Source of the DNA: Cardinalis cardinalis
Taxonomy: Eukaryota; Chordata; Aves; Passeriformes; Cardinalidae
Direction of reading: 5' to 3'
Assembly (NCBI GenBank): GCA_014549065.1
Contig: JACDOX010000082.1
Location: 1,799,690-1,863,689 of the forward strand
DNA: 64,000 nucleotides
Shown here: in pieces, positions 36,401-48,850 of the stretch
How the letters are laid out: the number at the start of each line of letters is the position of its first letter
How positions within the stretch are numbered: the stretch's first letter is position 1
Position numbers and translations under genes: made by a program
The notes under the pieces: generated by a model
Seen by the model: the letters and a program-made list of their open reading frames with translations, nothing else
Database searches by the model: none
Told to the model about the DNA's origin: nothing

Positions 36401-39400
36401 TAGGGTGTGCATTGGTAGGACCAGGCAATAGGAGTGCAAAGTGCTCAAGTAAGAATTCATAAGGAGATATTGAATCCTAGGAGCCCAGGNTGATTTAGGT
36501 TTAGAAGCATAAAAAATACCAAAGGATATGGTTTAGAAGAAGCACCAGACATGTAGCAGACAATTTTGGACTGAATATTCATTCATGTGTTTAGGAAACA
36601 CTAGAAAAATTGGTACATTGTACCACAGATATTCCAGATCCAAGCATTAAGGGAAAAAATAAGAGGAATATAAACCACTACTGCTCACTCCCTCACATAT
36701 TCCAAACTCTAACTGTAATTAGANGCATCTCTAATTCATATGTACTTTTAATGAAAGATATGGTGAAGGTACTGTAAAGCAAGAAGTTCCTCTACAGCAC
36801 CACAGTGTAGACCCTCACTTGTTGGNGAACCTGGGATTTTGTTCTTTGAACTTCCAGGAGGTTATTTTCACTTACACTAGGGGCTCAGAAGAGATGTACC
36901 ATTACTGAGTCTCCTTGTGATTAAAATTGAATAGCTTGAGATCAAGAGAGCTTTGACATCATATATAATTAGATACAGTAATTACAAAAGAAAACAGCAG
37001 CAATTGTCTCACAGTATGACAGACACACTGAACACTTTAGTGTGGGCTGCTAAGTTCAATTCTCAGCAGTATTGTAGCTCATGGCCACTGGTGCCTGCTT
37101 AAGTCACCAAATGAAGTTTGACATCACTGACCTAGATCTCAGTGTCAGGAAAGGATTTACAAATTAAAACTAGAATCTAGCAGACTTGCCTAGTAGGCTG
37201 GAGAGATCCATAACACGATTTCAGCTGTCAAATGTGCACACCCAGAGCTGTCAGGAAGGGTACCTGTGACAGTGCCCACTCCGGAAGAGGAACTATACAC
37301 ACACTAAAGCAACTGGAAACAGAAAGCACAAATACCATTTGGGGGTTCAAGATTCCAGTGTTTCAGACTGAAAGAGAGCATTACTACAAGCTACAGAAGA
37401 CCAAGTGTTTCAAAATCATAAAAACAAGAGAAATAATTATGATCAAATCTCTGTGAGAAAATAGGAAGAGAATAAGCAATTGCAAAATGTGCAGATAATT
37501 CGAGTGCAGTTGAAGACCATTCTAAAGTGATTAGACTGGAAGTCAATACTTCTGAGACAAAGTCATTTTAGAGGTGATGAAAAATACTTCTCGCTGCACA
37601 GTAGAGCTGTTTCTATCAACACCTAGATGTGGCCCAGAAGTGTTACAGCATTTAGACATCCCACAATTTTGTAAGTACCATTAATCTAAAAAGGACAGAG
37701 ATAGCCTTTCCTTCAAAAATTACATGGTGCTGAGAATTTAACCAACCAGAAATGTCTCAATTAAANAAATAAAGTTTTGGAAATGCTCTCTCATTGACAT
37801 GTTCCTACTTTAAATAAAGTTTCCATCTCACATTCAGGAAATTGTCATGGTTTAACCACACAAGTAGCTCAACAGTTTAGAAATTTGCACAGGGTGATTT
37901 TGAGCTAGAAATTTTGTTTCTCTTTTAAGAGAGTTCAAGTCAAAACAGATTGGCCTGACCCAAATCTGGGGTTTATGTGTAATTGTTTTTAAAATAAACA
38001 ATTTGCTCCAACTCATGACAGGAAAAACCCCAAACATCCATAGTTAACACAGNGAAATCAGAACAATTCTCTATTGCAAAGAAGATGTGCATATCCACTG
38101 ACTGATANACATGTATTCTTCTTTGTTCATGTGTCAAGGTCCTCCTTGTAGACATTTTGGCTTCAAAGAGAACTTAGAGCATGAAGCCTTGGACAGCACT
38201 TTCTCTCCAGAAAACTGAGAAGCAAACTCCACTAGGTAGGTAAAAGAGGCTGGGATATCACCTCTAGAAACTTAATGACAGGATAATTTTTTGGGGAGCC
38301 TAAGGAGCTGTGTCTTAACAGAATTTTACACCATCCCTCTTCTGAGCTTTCCTGGGTTTACACATTTCTGATCTTTTATGACTCTTTTGACACAACTCAA
38401 GTGCAGGAGACCATTTTGCAACACTGGAAAGGAGAATGAAAAGGCCACAAGGCTTCTAGCTGATCTCTCTGTCCATTTAAGACACCACTGCCTCCACCCC
38501 AAATCAGTAACTGGGGAGAGTTATTTTCCATCCTGCTCCCACTTAGACGAGCAAAGGTACAGCCAGAGCTTTATCTGCAGTGAGTGAAAGAACTGTAAAA
38601 ATCATTGATTCTATTCTGGGCTCCCACCACCCCCTATTGACCTTCCCTTCCTTACTGATCACTATAATAATGATATTTTCCTCAAATTTTTTACCAGCTG
38701 GCAATCAATGACCCAAATCTACAATCAGTTTTGCCTTTGATTGTGAAGGAGGAAACAAAAGGTCAATTGCAGCCAGAACACAGAACTGGCCCAGAAGAGA
38801 AGTAAAGTCTCATTCTACAAAGCCCATCCTTAGGTTTTGTATAAGCCTCACCAGACATCTGACAAAACTCAGGCCCCATTTTTTCCCTTGCAGACCCATA
38901 ACATTTGTCAGAGTTAAATGGATTCTGTCCATCATCTAGCATTTACAAGCTATGACAAGAAATAACTAGAGAATAATTTGCACCTGTGATTTACACAAGA
39001 ATATAACTTTGCTTTTTAGGATCAGGTGACGTTAGCAGTGTGGCTGTAGGGAAAAAATATGCCTCATGTGAGCTAGGAACATAATNCAAAATCTGAAGAG
39101 AAAAATTGTTGGGGTACTCTAGTTATTCATCTCTGCAGAGTCACTTTTTCCTCATTTAAAAAATTAAACTTTGAACCAGTCAGCCTGCCTTCAGCTGCTT
39201 GTTCCCAGCATAGCTATCTAAAAGGAGACAAAGTAAGATGAGAAGGTAAATACAGGCAGTNGAATCTCTTTCTTGTCTCTGTTACACAAAAAATGCCACA
39301 GTACCTGTACCTCAGATTCATTCCCTAAAANTAAATTACCTTCCAAAGTGCTCTTGAAAGAAGACCCAGGTCAGTACATCCACCAAAATACAACAAAAAT

Positions 39401-42400
39401 GTATTCTGTATCTGCTGCCCCAACACCAGCTGATTAGAGCTTCAGCTGCTTAAAAGAAAGCTTACTCTTTACATTTCTGGCAGAGTTGTTGCAAACCTAT
39501 CTGTTAGAGAACAAAGCTGGAGAAGAAGTAAATTATATACACATGAAAAAAGAAAATCCAATTTCCTCATTAAAACTAATATTAGGCCGAAATTGCCACT
39601 TTTAAAAGTCCNATAACCCTAAGGAAATCTCAGCATGCTTTTGGTCTAGCAGAAATAAATTCATACTTTGAACAGATTCTAATGACTAATTTTTCTTTTT
39701 AACTCATCATCAGACAAGTTACTTTCTTTACTGGTGTTCATCTGCCACTACAAGGTGAGTGGATGAGCCCAACAGGTTGCTGTTGTACAGCTAGAATAGA
39801 GTAATGTAACCACCTTTCCTTTCCCTGGATTTTTGAAGCACTTCTCTGTTGATTTTCGAGAGTGNCATTTTTCAAAAATGCCTTTCTGTACAGATGGGTA
39901 AAGACTGAAAAAGAACTGAAGGCCTAGGCATGAAGTCAAAAGCAGACTTGAGAACCTGTATATTCATCTGTCTTTTAATTAGTTCTCAGTTAGATGCTGG
40001 TCCCCATGACCTTGGTTTTGCTGAAATTAAACATTTTTTGCAAAATATACAATTGCATTTGTTTCATTTTATTCAGTTTTTCAATTTTCATACATAAGGG
40101 TAAAACCAGAAAAGTCATTCTTAAATGGAAAGCAGGAATATTTTTTTCTTAGAAATATTTTTAATAATTTGAGAGCAAAGAGTTCACCACCAAAAAGCCA
40201 TTTTTACTGATTATCATAATACCACATATGAAGAACTTAGAGAAAGCTCACTGGATGTGTGACAATTACCCATACCTTTCCTTTATGCCTCAAATAAATT
40301 GCTTCTTGAACCATATTTTCTCCCATCCAGGCTTCATGTGAAATTTTCACTAAACCAACATGAGAAATTCAAAGCCATCTCTGGCCAAAAAGAAAGCAGA
40401 TTTCAAGCACAACTGAGAAGATGACATGGACACCTGACTCATTTTATTTCGGACTGACCAGATATTTGAATATCCTGTGGCTGAAGAGAAAAGCCACAGA
40501 AATTCGAATGTCCTTTTAACGCCTAATTTTGGAGCCTCAGGGAATCCCCTGCTGTTCTTTGCAGACTAAACAAGTTCTCAGCAGTACAGTCCAAGTGACA
40601 GAAACTGTAGACAAAGGGCTTTTTTGGTAAGCCTTTTTTTCAAGCACACAATGTCAGATGCTCATTTATGAAACTAACCCACCTTGACAGTTGTCCCACA
40701 CCACAGCAGCCTGAGTTGCAGCCATCGAGCTCAGTGCCAGAGCAGCTTTCTGTGAAATGTGCACAAGGGTTTGTCAGCTATGTGGAGTGACACACCAGAG
40801 ATGTGCTGTCCTGCTTTGCCCTCTTGCTCTCTGCTCTCAAGATTGCTTCAAAACAATGTGCACAAGGAAGGAGTACGAGCTGCTGGTTACCACCAGGGAT
40901 AGCTGGTATCAGGATGCTGGGATTTTATCTTCAACTTTGTCTTGCCCCCTCTGGTTTAGGTTTAAGTCCAGACAAAGTCAGAATTTCTGCCCCTGAAAGC
41001 ATTAGGAAGACAAGTGAGAAGGTGCTTTAGTCTGCATCCCATGTAGCATTTTAACNGTTTAGTAGACAATCAGATTATTTACTTCTAAAAGTTGTGATGG
41101 ATAGCCAGCTGTGATTCAGTTAGCCTCAGATAGAAAGTTTAACAACTATACAGCCTGTTCAGCATCATGAGCCTACCAGATATTAGGGGCCCATCATNTT
41201 CTGCTCCCCTGGAAGCAGCACAGTTCTTCTATAGAAGCCTGAGCATATTAAACTGCAGACCTCCCCCACTGCTCTTCATTGTTCCTCACATTGCTAATGA
41301 CAAAAATGACATAGCAAAATACATCCGTGTTANTTATTTTTAAGAACTTTATTCCTCTTCATCTGCAAAAATAAGAAAATTCTTACCCAGACTTCAACAT
41401 GCTTTATTTTAAACTCTGAGAGAATATTGCCAAAGGTTATGTTATCTTTAGCTTACTTCATTTGTGTAACAGTGACTAGATACTGAATAAACTGAACACT
41501 TGCCCTCACCACACAGCACTGGCATATGGCTATAGCTGCTCCTGCTAATCTAGTAAGATAAGTTTATTTATTATTTTTAAAACAAGTACAAACACACACC
41601 TGAAGCCAGATATTTCCACAGTTATCTTTCACTTGTATACGGCACAGGTTGAAGTGAGAATTCGGTGCCCTCCACATGGCCCTGTTGCACTATGGGCATT
41701 GATGGTGAATTCTTACACAGTGAAAAAAGGACTGTTCAGCTATTTAAATTTAGTAACTCTACAGGCAGGCCTTAATTCATAACTGTGGCAGAAACTGGTG
41801 CATAAAAAACTGCGGCAGAAATTGCTGCATATTTTGTTTACAAAGTTACTTAATCCTTTTACATACTATGTTAAGAGCAAAGACTTGGTTCTTGTTCAAG
41901 TCCAGTCCATCACACTTTCTCGGGTTTTAACNCGTTACTCAGATTTGCTTACATTTCATTTTAGCAATTACTTTCTAAGAAATACCAATTTGAAGATATT
42001 TCTTCAGCTTCAGCAGTAAACATAGTTACCCTGTTCTGATGTGAACTGCAAAATAAAAACTCGGGGTCCTTATTTATTGAGTAGTAAAGAAACTGGAAGG
42101 CAGTGTCCCTGTCTNGCTGTCCCCTTTCTTGAATAACCCTTGTTTCTGAGAGACTCAGGGACGCAAACAGGGGGCTGGTTGTTGGGCTTTTCCTTACAGC
42201 TCCTGCTTGCTTTTAGCCAGATCCTGGGCTCACACCACTGGGCTGCCCATGCCCATTGAGCCACATTCTTGGCTGCTGGCTCCTTCCCATGCCTGTTTCT
42301 ATGGCACTTCCTCATCCCCCTCCCACCTGCATCTCTGCTCACAACAACACTAAATGAGAATCTTTGTTTGGGCTCAGAACAGGATCNGGCTTTTTGATAG

Positions 42401-43973
42401 AGCTGCCTTTTTTTCCTGGCATGTGGAAAGTAAACACTACACTCCCCAACTTTAAGCAAATGTTAAGCTTCACCTATAATAGCATTAATACTTACAACTT
42501 CATTGCACACAAATCAATCTAAAGAGCAGCTCCTTCCACCACATCCTGCCTTTGATTTCAGAAATGATGTTTCTGAACTGCATCTGTGCATTGCTGTATT
42601 GATATATCCGATCAATCTTTGCCACTTGGATTCTTGCTAAAATTAAGACCCTCAAAAGAAAGCNGAATGAATAAAGTATCCCAATGGCAAAAACTTAGGT
42701 ATTCTAGCAATAAACAAAATGTAAGAAATTATAAAACTAATCTGTGATATGGTTGGAAAAGAAAATGTTTCAGAACATCACTGAGTGAACGAATACTCAT
42801 CTACTGAATGGAATGCTGTGTGAACCCACTTTCCAGCTACCTTCAAATGTTTGTAGATAAGAGCCCTCTTAGTAGCATTNCATGCAAAAACAAATGTAGA
42901 CATCCCAGTGAAGAATATGAAACTAATTAGCTGAGTTGGTCTGTGTAACTCTAGACCACAATAGCTTATAATCAGAAACAGTGACTNAAGAGGTTGGACT
43001 GGACTGATCTGAAGGTTTCTCCTCAGCTCTCAGCATTTAACACTGTCATACTCAACAAGAGGTTCATCCTCCCCATCAATGCCTGCTGTGGACAGAGGAG
43101 CTGTGCTTCACCCCACACTTTAAGCACACAGCAGCTGGGACCCGCTTTGGCCTTGATGTGCAGTCCAATTACAGGTTAAACTAAACATTGAACAGTAACC
43201 CCAGAATATGCCCCAGCATCTGNCACTGCAGAGCATCAGAATGGAAATTCCTGGCCCATCCTCACGAGAGCATTATTCCACTATATGGGTTTGTTTGTTT
43301 AACCTCTCTTTATTCTCCAACTAGCTTTGAGGTTGAACAACAGGCTCTGGAATGACTCCCCTAGGGACNATGGCCGACCCTCACAATCTGACAACCATCA
43401 GCTGAAAGTAAATTTAGGGAAAATATGCCCATACAGTCCTGGCTGGCAAAGAACCACACAGAACATAAGCAATTCAAACCAAACAGAAAAAGTGGCCAAG
43501 GAGCCATTGCATTACCTTGGTTTTATAGCAAGGACTTTGCTATACAGCAACATAGCTATAATAAAAATCTGATTCCTAATGTGGGAAACATAAAACAAAG
43601 AAATAGTATTCCCAGATATTTTTTTTTCTGAAGNAGAACACCATGGTTTTTTCTCCTTTCAGTTCATTTAAAATGAATGTCATTATACACAGTCAAGTCT
43701 TGGCCACTATAACTAGACCCAAAGGAATTGAGGAAGATCATTGAGTGGAGTGGCAAGACAGAAGGTCATCAAACNAGAACCATATTACTCTCCTGTGACA
43801 TCTGATGGAGCCATGACAGCAGTTTGGATGCTAGATAACATGAATATTCATCTTTATGATTTACAAGTTACACTGTGACTTTGGAGTGACACTTCTAATG
43901 TGCCCTTGCAGCACCTTTGTGACATTCTGGGGAATGAGCAGTGTCAGAACTCTGGAATGAAGTATCACCCACT

Positions 43974-44004
43974 TTATTATTATTTTTATTATTATCATTA
44001 TCTC
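43974..44004. repeat. (TTA)n microsatellite
   Basis: TTATTATTATTTTTATTATTATCATTAT: interrupted TTA repeat. Confidence 0.8.
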
Positions 44005-44915
44005 TTATTTTGAATCAGCCCCTGCACTTGGAAGAAGATGTGAGCAACAGGCCTGAATAGTAAAGGGGTGTACTAGCAGATTTGTAAAAGAAGTCAACAG
44101 AATGCTGTTACCTCAAAGCATTTTCCCAAACAAGCTGTGACCTGCATGTATGCCNCGCTAATAATAAAATCTGTGGTTTCCACAATGAAACCACAATGAA
44201 AACATTTACACCAGAAATTTTCCCTCCTCTGGAGAAGTCTCATTTCAGTTCAGAGGCAGATAGGGCAAAAATAATAACTGTCCTGAGCTTCTAAGAGAAG
44301 TTTCTTAGAGAGAAAACTTAGATACACAGGTTGAGCTGGCAGAGGTCCATCCTGGCCACTCCTGCAGATGTAGTGCTCCATCACTGAACCTCTGCTTGGC
44401 CTGGAACTTTGTCTTGAATAAATAGCACACCCATAAAAATTAAGANTCACATTACGGTGTGCCTCTCAAGTTCGGCTACTTTCTATACGACGTTCAGAAC
44501 ATTCTATGAAAAATCAGGCTGCCAAGGGAGATCTGCTTGTCTTCGTGCTTCAAAGGAAGAAAAACAGTCAAAGCCCACTCTCTTCAGTGTCTTCCAGCCC
44601 CTGATACAGAGCTATCGAAGAGTCACACTAATACAATGAGCTAAAGACCTGGGATTATTCACTGGAAGGGGAGACCTCCTGAATTCCTGCAAACTTTCTT
44701 CTGTCCTAACGCTATTTAACAGAAGCACTTGAACAAAGTGCTGCGGAGCAAAACGTGGNATACTTTGGTGACGAGCTACGGAAAGATTTAAAACCTCCCT
44801 CCGCGCATTTCCTCCACCCATTGTTTCTTCTATTAGCAGTTGTTTGGGTGTTCCGCGACCCCTCTCCACGCGTCCCTGCTCTGTCCCATTAGCGGGCGCC
44901 GCGTTCCCATGGGCG

Positions 44916-44931
44916 CTCGGCTGAAGCCGAG
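44916..44931. repeat. short perfect hairpin downstream of the tRNA
   Basis: CTCGGCT and AGCCGAG form a 7-bp perfect inverted repeat around a two-base loop, in the CpG island on the 3' side of the tRNA gene. It lies beyond the T4 stop, so it is unlikely to be part of the tRNA precursor. It may be chance in GC-rich DNA. Confidence 0.4.
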
Positions 44932-44961
44932 GGACCGCCGGAATTAACAGCGGGATAGGGC

Positions 44962-44965
44962 AAAA
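44962..44965 (-). terminator. Pol III T4 terminator of tRNA-Ile
   Basis: Read on the minus strand, TTTT begins four bases past the tRNA discriminator base. A T4 run close behind the mature 3' end is the standard RNA polymerase III stop. The predicted 3' trailer is therefore very short, to be trimmed by RNase Z before CCA addition. Confidence 0.8.
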
Positions 44966-44969
44966 GCTC

Positions 44970-45043
44970 TGGCCCGTACGGGGATCGAACCCGCGACCTT
45001 GGCGTTATTAGCACCACGCTCTAACCAACTGAGCTAACCGGCC
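44970..45043 (-). tRNA. tRNA-Ile (anticodon AAT)
   Basis: A complete 74-nt cytosolic tRNA gene read on the minus strand, from GGCCGGTTAGCTC at the 5' end to ACGGGCCA at the 3' end. The anticodon loop reads CTAATAA, giving anticodon AAT (wobble A is normally deaminated to inosine), which decodes isoleucine AUU, AUC and AUA. The acceptor stem pairs except for a G-G at the fifth pair, which I recall in vertebrate tRNA-Ile(AAT) genes and do not read as damage. The D-arm A box (TTAGCTCAGTTGG) and T-arm B box (GGTTCGATCC) are intact internal Pol III promoter elements. There is no intron and CCA is not encoded, as usual in eukaryotes. A run of four T lies four bases after the discriminator A and should stop Pol III. 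The gene sits inside a CpG-rich island, which fits an active gene. Confidence 0.97.
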
Positions 45044-45591
45044 CGCACGTCTCTTCAGACGCAGGAAGCGTGTCCAGTCCGTGTGGGAGTGGCGCGGTGT
45101 CAGAGCCGCCATCACCGCCACGGCTCCCGCGGGGCCAGCGCCGCCTGCCCGGGGCTGGGAGCGCTCCCCGAGCCCGCTGTGCTCCTCACACAGACAGCCT
45201 GCGCTGTTCCCGGGGCAGGGACACGCACACTCGTTTTCCCCGGAGGGGACAGGGAGGTGACAGCGCGGTGAGGCCGTGCAGGCTTTGGTTTCCCGGACTC
45301 CTGGGCCGAGCCCCGGCCGCCTCCAGCGCTACCCTGACTTGGCGGCTTGGGCGAGGCCTCCCGGGGCCCTTCCCACAAGGGTTGTGCCGTGGCGGGGCGG
45401 AACTCGGCGTAGCAGCCGCGCTCTGAAATTCACCTGGCCCGAGAGCTGAATGAGACNGAGCCTGAAAGCACTTCTCTCCCGTGAAGTAACACAGGGAAGA
45501 GTTACAGTCTCTTTTTAAGCCCTATTTTGTAGAACATAGCCAAAGGTTTCGGGTTTACCATGTTCATTTTCCTGGCTTAGACCGTTACCAT

Positions 45592-45664
45592 AAAAAAAAA
45601 AAAAAAAAGCTTTTCAAATACTTGGTCTTCTTGGCAGAAGTCATTATAGAGAAAAAAAAAAAAA
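45592..45664. repeat. paired A-rich homopolymers
   Basis: A17 at 45592-45608 and A13 at 45652-45664, separated by about 43 bp of ordinary sequence, just outside the CpG-rich island. I do not recognise the sequence between them as a SINE or retrocopy. Confidence 0.7.
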
Positions 45665-46150
45665 NCATGGAGTATCTATATCTCAGCCGGGGATTAGACT
45701 GATTCAGGATCACTGTTTTTTGTAGTCCACACTCAACCTTGTGATCAGTGCTCCCACTCCCACTTTTTTTGCCTGATTTACACCATCAGTTCCCCTTTAT
45801 TGCTGTTAGCCCATCTGCTTGGCAGAACTTTCCTCAAACACCCATCAAATTCCCCAAACCTCATTTTGCCCAGCTTCTTCATAAAGTCCTTCATCCCTAG
45901 GAGCAAACTGATCAAATCAATTGCCAACTCCAAACTGTCATTTCTCCTTCCCCTGTTCTATTTGATGTCCATGAAATAGCAACCAGCCAACTGCCAGGAA
46001 GCACATATGCTCTGGGATCTTGATAGCCAGCTATATTTTCTGGGAAATGTCATCCTGTGTGAGGCTAAACTCACTCAAATATTTAAAAGCAAGGTCACAT
46101 CTGTAACTTTAGGACAAAGNTGACAAGTGAAAGGGCAAAAAGAAAACACA
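45665..46150. other. no gene recognised
   Basis: Flank between the A-rich runs and the CR1 tail at 46151. It is pyrimidine-rich around 45720-45970. No exon or repeat identified. Confidence 0.45.
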
Positions 46151-46265
46151 ATCACAGAATTTCCTGAACTGGAAGAAATCCACAAAGATCGTTGAAGTCC
46201 AACTCATGTTGGACATTCTCCCAAACAAGCCACAGCATGGGTCTGTGCAGGGAGTCTGGGTAGTC
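46151..46265 (-). mobile_element. CR1 LINE 3' end, short and decayed
   Basis: ATCACAGAATTTCCTGAACTGGAAG, then GTTGAAGTCCAACTC, is the reverse complement of a CR1 3' terminus of the same tail type as the copy at 22983. Similarity fades after about 70 bp and is not certain beyond 46215. Confidence 0.75.
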
Positions 46266-48634
46266 TCCAGACTGATAGAANAATTGGCAGGTGCAGGAAC
46301 AGCAGACCTTTTTTTGTGCATCTGTCAAATGGATTCTCACTTTGGTTTTAGGTAAGAAACTGTTAGGTAATTATTTTTTTGGTTAGTTTCTCCACAGACA
46401 GCAAGATAGCAGAGGTGNGGATTAATTGTTTCTCTCGACTTTCTGACCAGAATGTCAGGAGAAGTAGCTTAAGGCAGTAACCTATTGCCTAATTCATAGC
46501 TGTGCACCATTGTTTTTGAATCAAATCAGGTCCAATTATACAATGAAAAAACTCAGTGCCCTCTGGCTGTTTCTTTCCTCTACCTCCTAGCTAGGCTAAG
46601 CAGACTTGTCTTTTTCAACAAAGTTTAATCAGCAAGATGCCAAATGCAAACCCCTGTTGTTCCAAACCCTATTCTACACACAGAAATAACGTCCTACCTT
46701 TTTAGGAGAGATTCAGTCAGGGCCTGCTGTACAAGCAACAGATTTTCTGTGATTAGACAGTGACAGATAACATAACAGTCCAGGAGATCAATGCTGCCTC
46801 CAGGAAAATAAAATTTTCTAATTGAACAGTAAACTCTGCTTTCTCTCTCGGGTGTGGAATCCATACTCTCAAGCAAAGAAACAAACCAGCTTAGAATGAG
46901 AAACAGTTATCAGGCTATACACTGAGTATCTGTGCTGTCATGGAATTTAGAGGTTGTACAAACAAAGCGTTTTCAAGTAGTTTCCAGCACCCTTGGTGTT
47001 AGAGAATTGTGCTTGCAAGTGCTTTATCAAACAAAATCTGAGCTGTAAGAGTTTTGCTAATGCAGAGCCTCAGCTGGACGCCTCAACAGCTTCAGATTTT
47101 TACAGCACATTTGGAAGATCTGTGATAATGTTCCCTTCATAACCTTAACCATCATAGAGAGCACTTTCAAAAGCATCTATATTTAACAAGGACACACACA
47201 GACAGCAGGACACTGAAGAATGAAGGTGGCCCAGGTGCTTGAGCTCTGTCTCAGCTCTCTCCAGTTGCCAGTTTCCTCTCTGCCACAAGTCACCCAGCAC
47301 CACTGGCCCTGAGCTCTCCTGCTCCTTTCCATCCCTGGCACGCAGCTGGTGCTGGCAGCCANCGGTGCCCTGCAGTGAGAGCAGTCCCAGCTCTGTGCTC
47401 CCAGCTGTCCCCCTGTACAGTACAGCCTGCACCCTCTGTAATTTTGCTGGAATCCCAATAGCTGGGCCCCAGTCTGTTGCCTGCAGAGGAAAAGGATGCT
47501 TTCCTCAGACTCAGTGCAGTTCAAGATTACAAAGATGCTTCTGCCTCTGTGCCTAAGAAAATTACTTCTTTTCCTTCTCACAGGCAACACGTTGCCAAAG
47601 AATAGAAGCTTCACACCCCCACGGTGCTGCAGCCTGTGTTACACATCACATGCTGCCACAGGCCCTGCCATCATGAACCCTGCCTCTGTATGCCAGCAAG
47701 GCCATCTTCCAGAAGATATTTAGAGAGAAGGTAAAACACAGCATGCTCATGAGCTTCTCTCTGCCTCTGTCCATCCCCACATGCCTGTGCTGCAGGGCAC
47801 ATTAGGATCTTATTTCACACAAACCAGTAAGGCATCTTTCAATGTGATCTCTGGTCACTGCTCGCTTCCCAACCCAAAATGGATCTGAACCAGCAATTTA
47901 TCAACAAAGTGTAGCTGTAGGCCTCTGCAGCCACGTCCTGTTTGTTTTAATCTGTCATCAATTCAGAATTGACAACTATCAAGAAAAAAAGTCATTAGCT
48001 GCCCAAATAAAAGGGTAGAGAGAGCTAATGTTTTCAGTCTGAACACTATGCAAGGATTTATTAATAAACTTGCCATTGAAATTTCACTCATAAGTATGCT
48101 AATTTAAGTTATTTGCATATGTCTGTGCATCAAAACAGAATAAATACTCATAAAGTTATATTTAATAACATTATTATTACCCCAATCATAAAGTAAACAT
48201 TTGGTGGTCATAAAGTGTTTGTTGAAGTTTTGAATACTATATTTATAGAACACTATTGTTATATAATTTTTAATAATANCTACTGTGAGTTTTTAATAAA
48301 ACAGTCAAGAGGACTGTTCTTATCCAGCCATTATCAATGTTCAGAACTAGAAACCTGCAGATTCAAAAATCACATTTAGAAACAAGGCATTATATCCAGT
48401 AAAACCACCAGAGTACCTTCCTGCTACGGCAATAGCAACAATGTCATGTTTGAACAGGAAACCCATTCTTAGTTTTAGCTTCTCTGTGTTGGCCAGCAAT
48501 GTGTGAAGGAAATTCCATAGTTCCAGGAAGAATAAAAATCTTNACTTCAGCCACCTAAAGTGAACTATGAGCATTGTTCTTGCAATGTCTGCACACCATC
48601 ACTGTGCTTATTTAAGGCCATATGTACCACAAAG
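46266..48634. other. no gene recognised
   Basis: A GC-richer part (47150-47620) has overlapping open frames on both strands (143 codons minus, 105 plus) with no recognised motif. The part at 48000-48320 is AT-rich with TAAT strings and an octamer-like ATTTGCAT. Confidence 0.45.
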
Positions 48635-48850
48635 CATAGAATAGTTTGGGTTTGAAGGCAACTTAAATAACATCTAGCTCCAGCTCCCTCTGCCATAGGC
48701 AGGGACACCTTCCATTACACCACAGCACCATCTAACTTGGCATGAACACTTCCAGGGATGGGCATCCACAGCTTCCCTTATAGCCTGTTCCAGTGTGCCT
48801 CACCACCCTCATGGTAGAGAGTTTCTCCTGTCCTCTGACATAGGAGTAAA
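48635..48850 (-). mobile_element. CR1 LINE 3' end (5'-truncated)
   Basis: Starts CATAGAATAGTTTGGGTTTG at the element's 3' end, then CAGGGACACCTTCCATTACA, CCAGGGATGGGCATCCACAG, GCCTGTTCCAG and TCACCACCCTCATGG. This is the classic bird CR1 tail in minus orientation. It ends near 48850, so about 215 bp are kept. Confidence 0.95.

Larger units (their letters stand above)
28131..44859. other. long stretch without recognised genes
   Basis: About 16.7 kb of AT-rich DNA with simple repeats only: a T-rich patch near 28280, the CATA repeat at 33401, a short CA run near 34284 and the TTA repeat at 43974. The longest open frames (139 codons at 35240-35659 plus; 129 codons at 42070-42459 minus) have no domain I know. 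The lack of clear CR1 or LTR copies over this length is notable for the window but not abnormal for a bird genome. Confidence 0.5.
44860..45430. promoter_or_regulatory. CpG-rich island around the tRNA gene; possible Pol II promoter
   Basis: CpG dinucleotides and GC content rise sharply here against the AT-rich flanks, and the island extends about 390 bp beyond the tRNA 5' end. It contains a consensus GC box (GGGGCGG, 45394-45400), a YY1-like GCCGCCATC near 45106, and a possible plus-strand splice donor (CG then GTGAGG near 45268). I see no TATA box and no recognisable protein. Open frames of 88 to 118 codons on both strands are rich in Arg, Pro, Gly and Ala, as expected by chance in GC-rich DNA. 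Two readings remain: an unmethylated zone kept open by the tRNA gene, or the promoter and first exon of a gene or lncRNA. I cannot choose from sequence alone. Confidence 0.6.

Noticed and set aside
37846..38055. TGTCATGGTTTAACCA motif followed by an AATAAA-type string
   Set aside because: The start resembles that of some bird retroviral LTRs, but the rest does not match an LTR I recognise and no end or target duplication could be found.
42070..42460. Minus-strand segment with AATAAATAAGG and a 129-codon open frame, possible LTR
   Set aside because: A polyadenylation-like signal alone is too weak. No family motif, terminal TG/CA or paired LTR was seen.
45070..45426. 118-codon open frame in the CpG-rich island
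   Set aside because: Arg, Pro, Gly and Ala-rich translation with overlapping open frames on both strands is expected by chance in GC-rich DNA. No start context or family supports it.
47183..47614. 143-codon minus-strand frame in GC-richer DNA
   Set aside because: Overlaps open frames on the other strand and has no known motif or clear splice sites.
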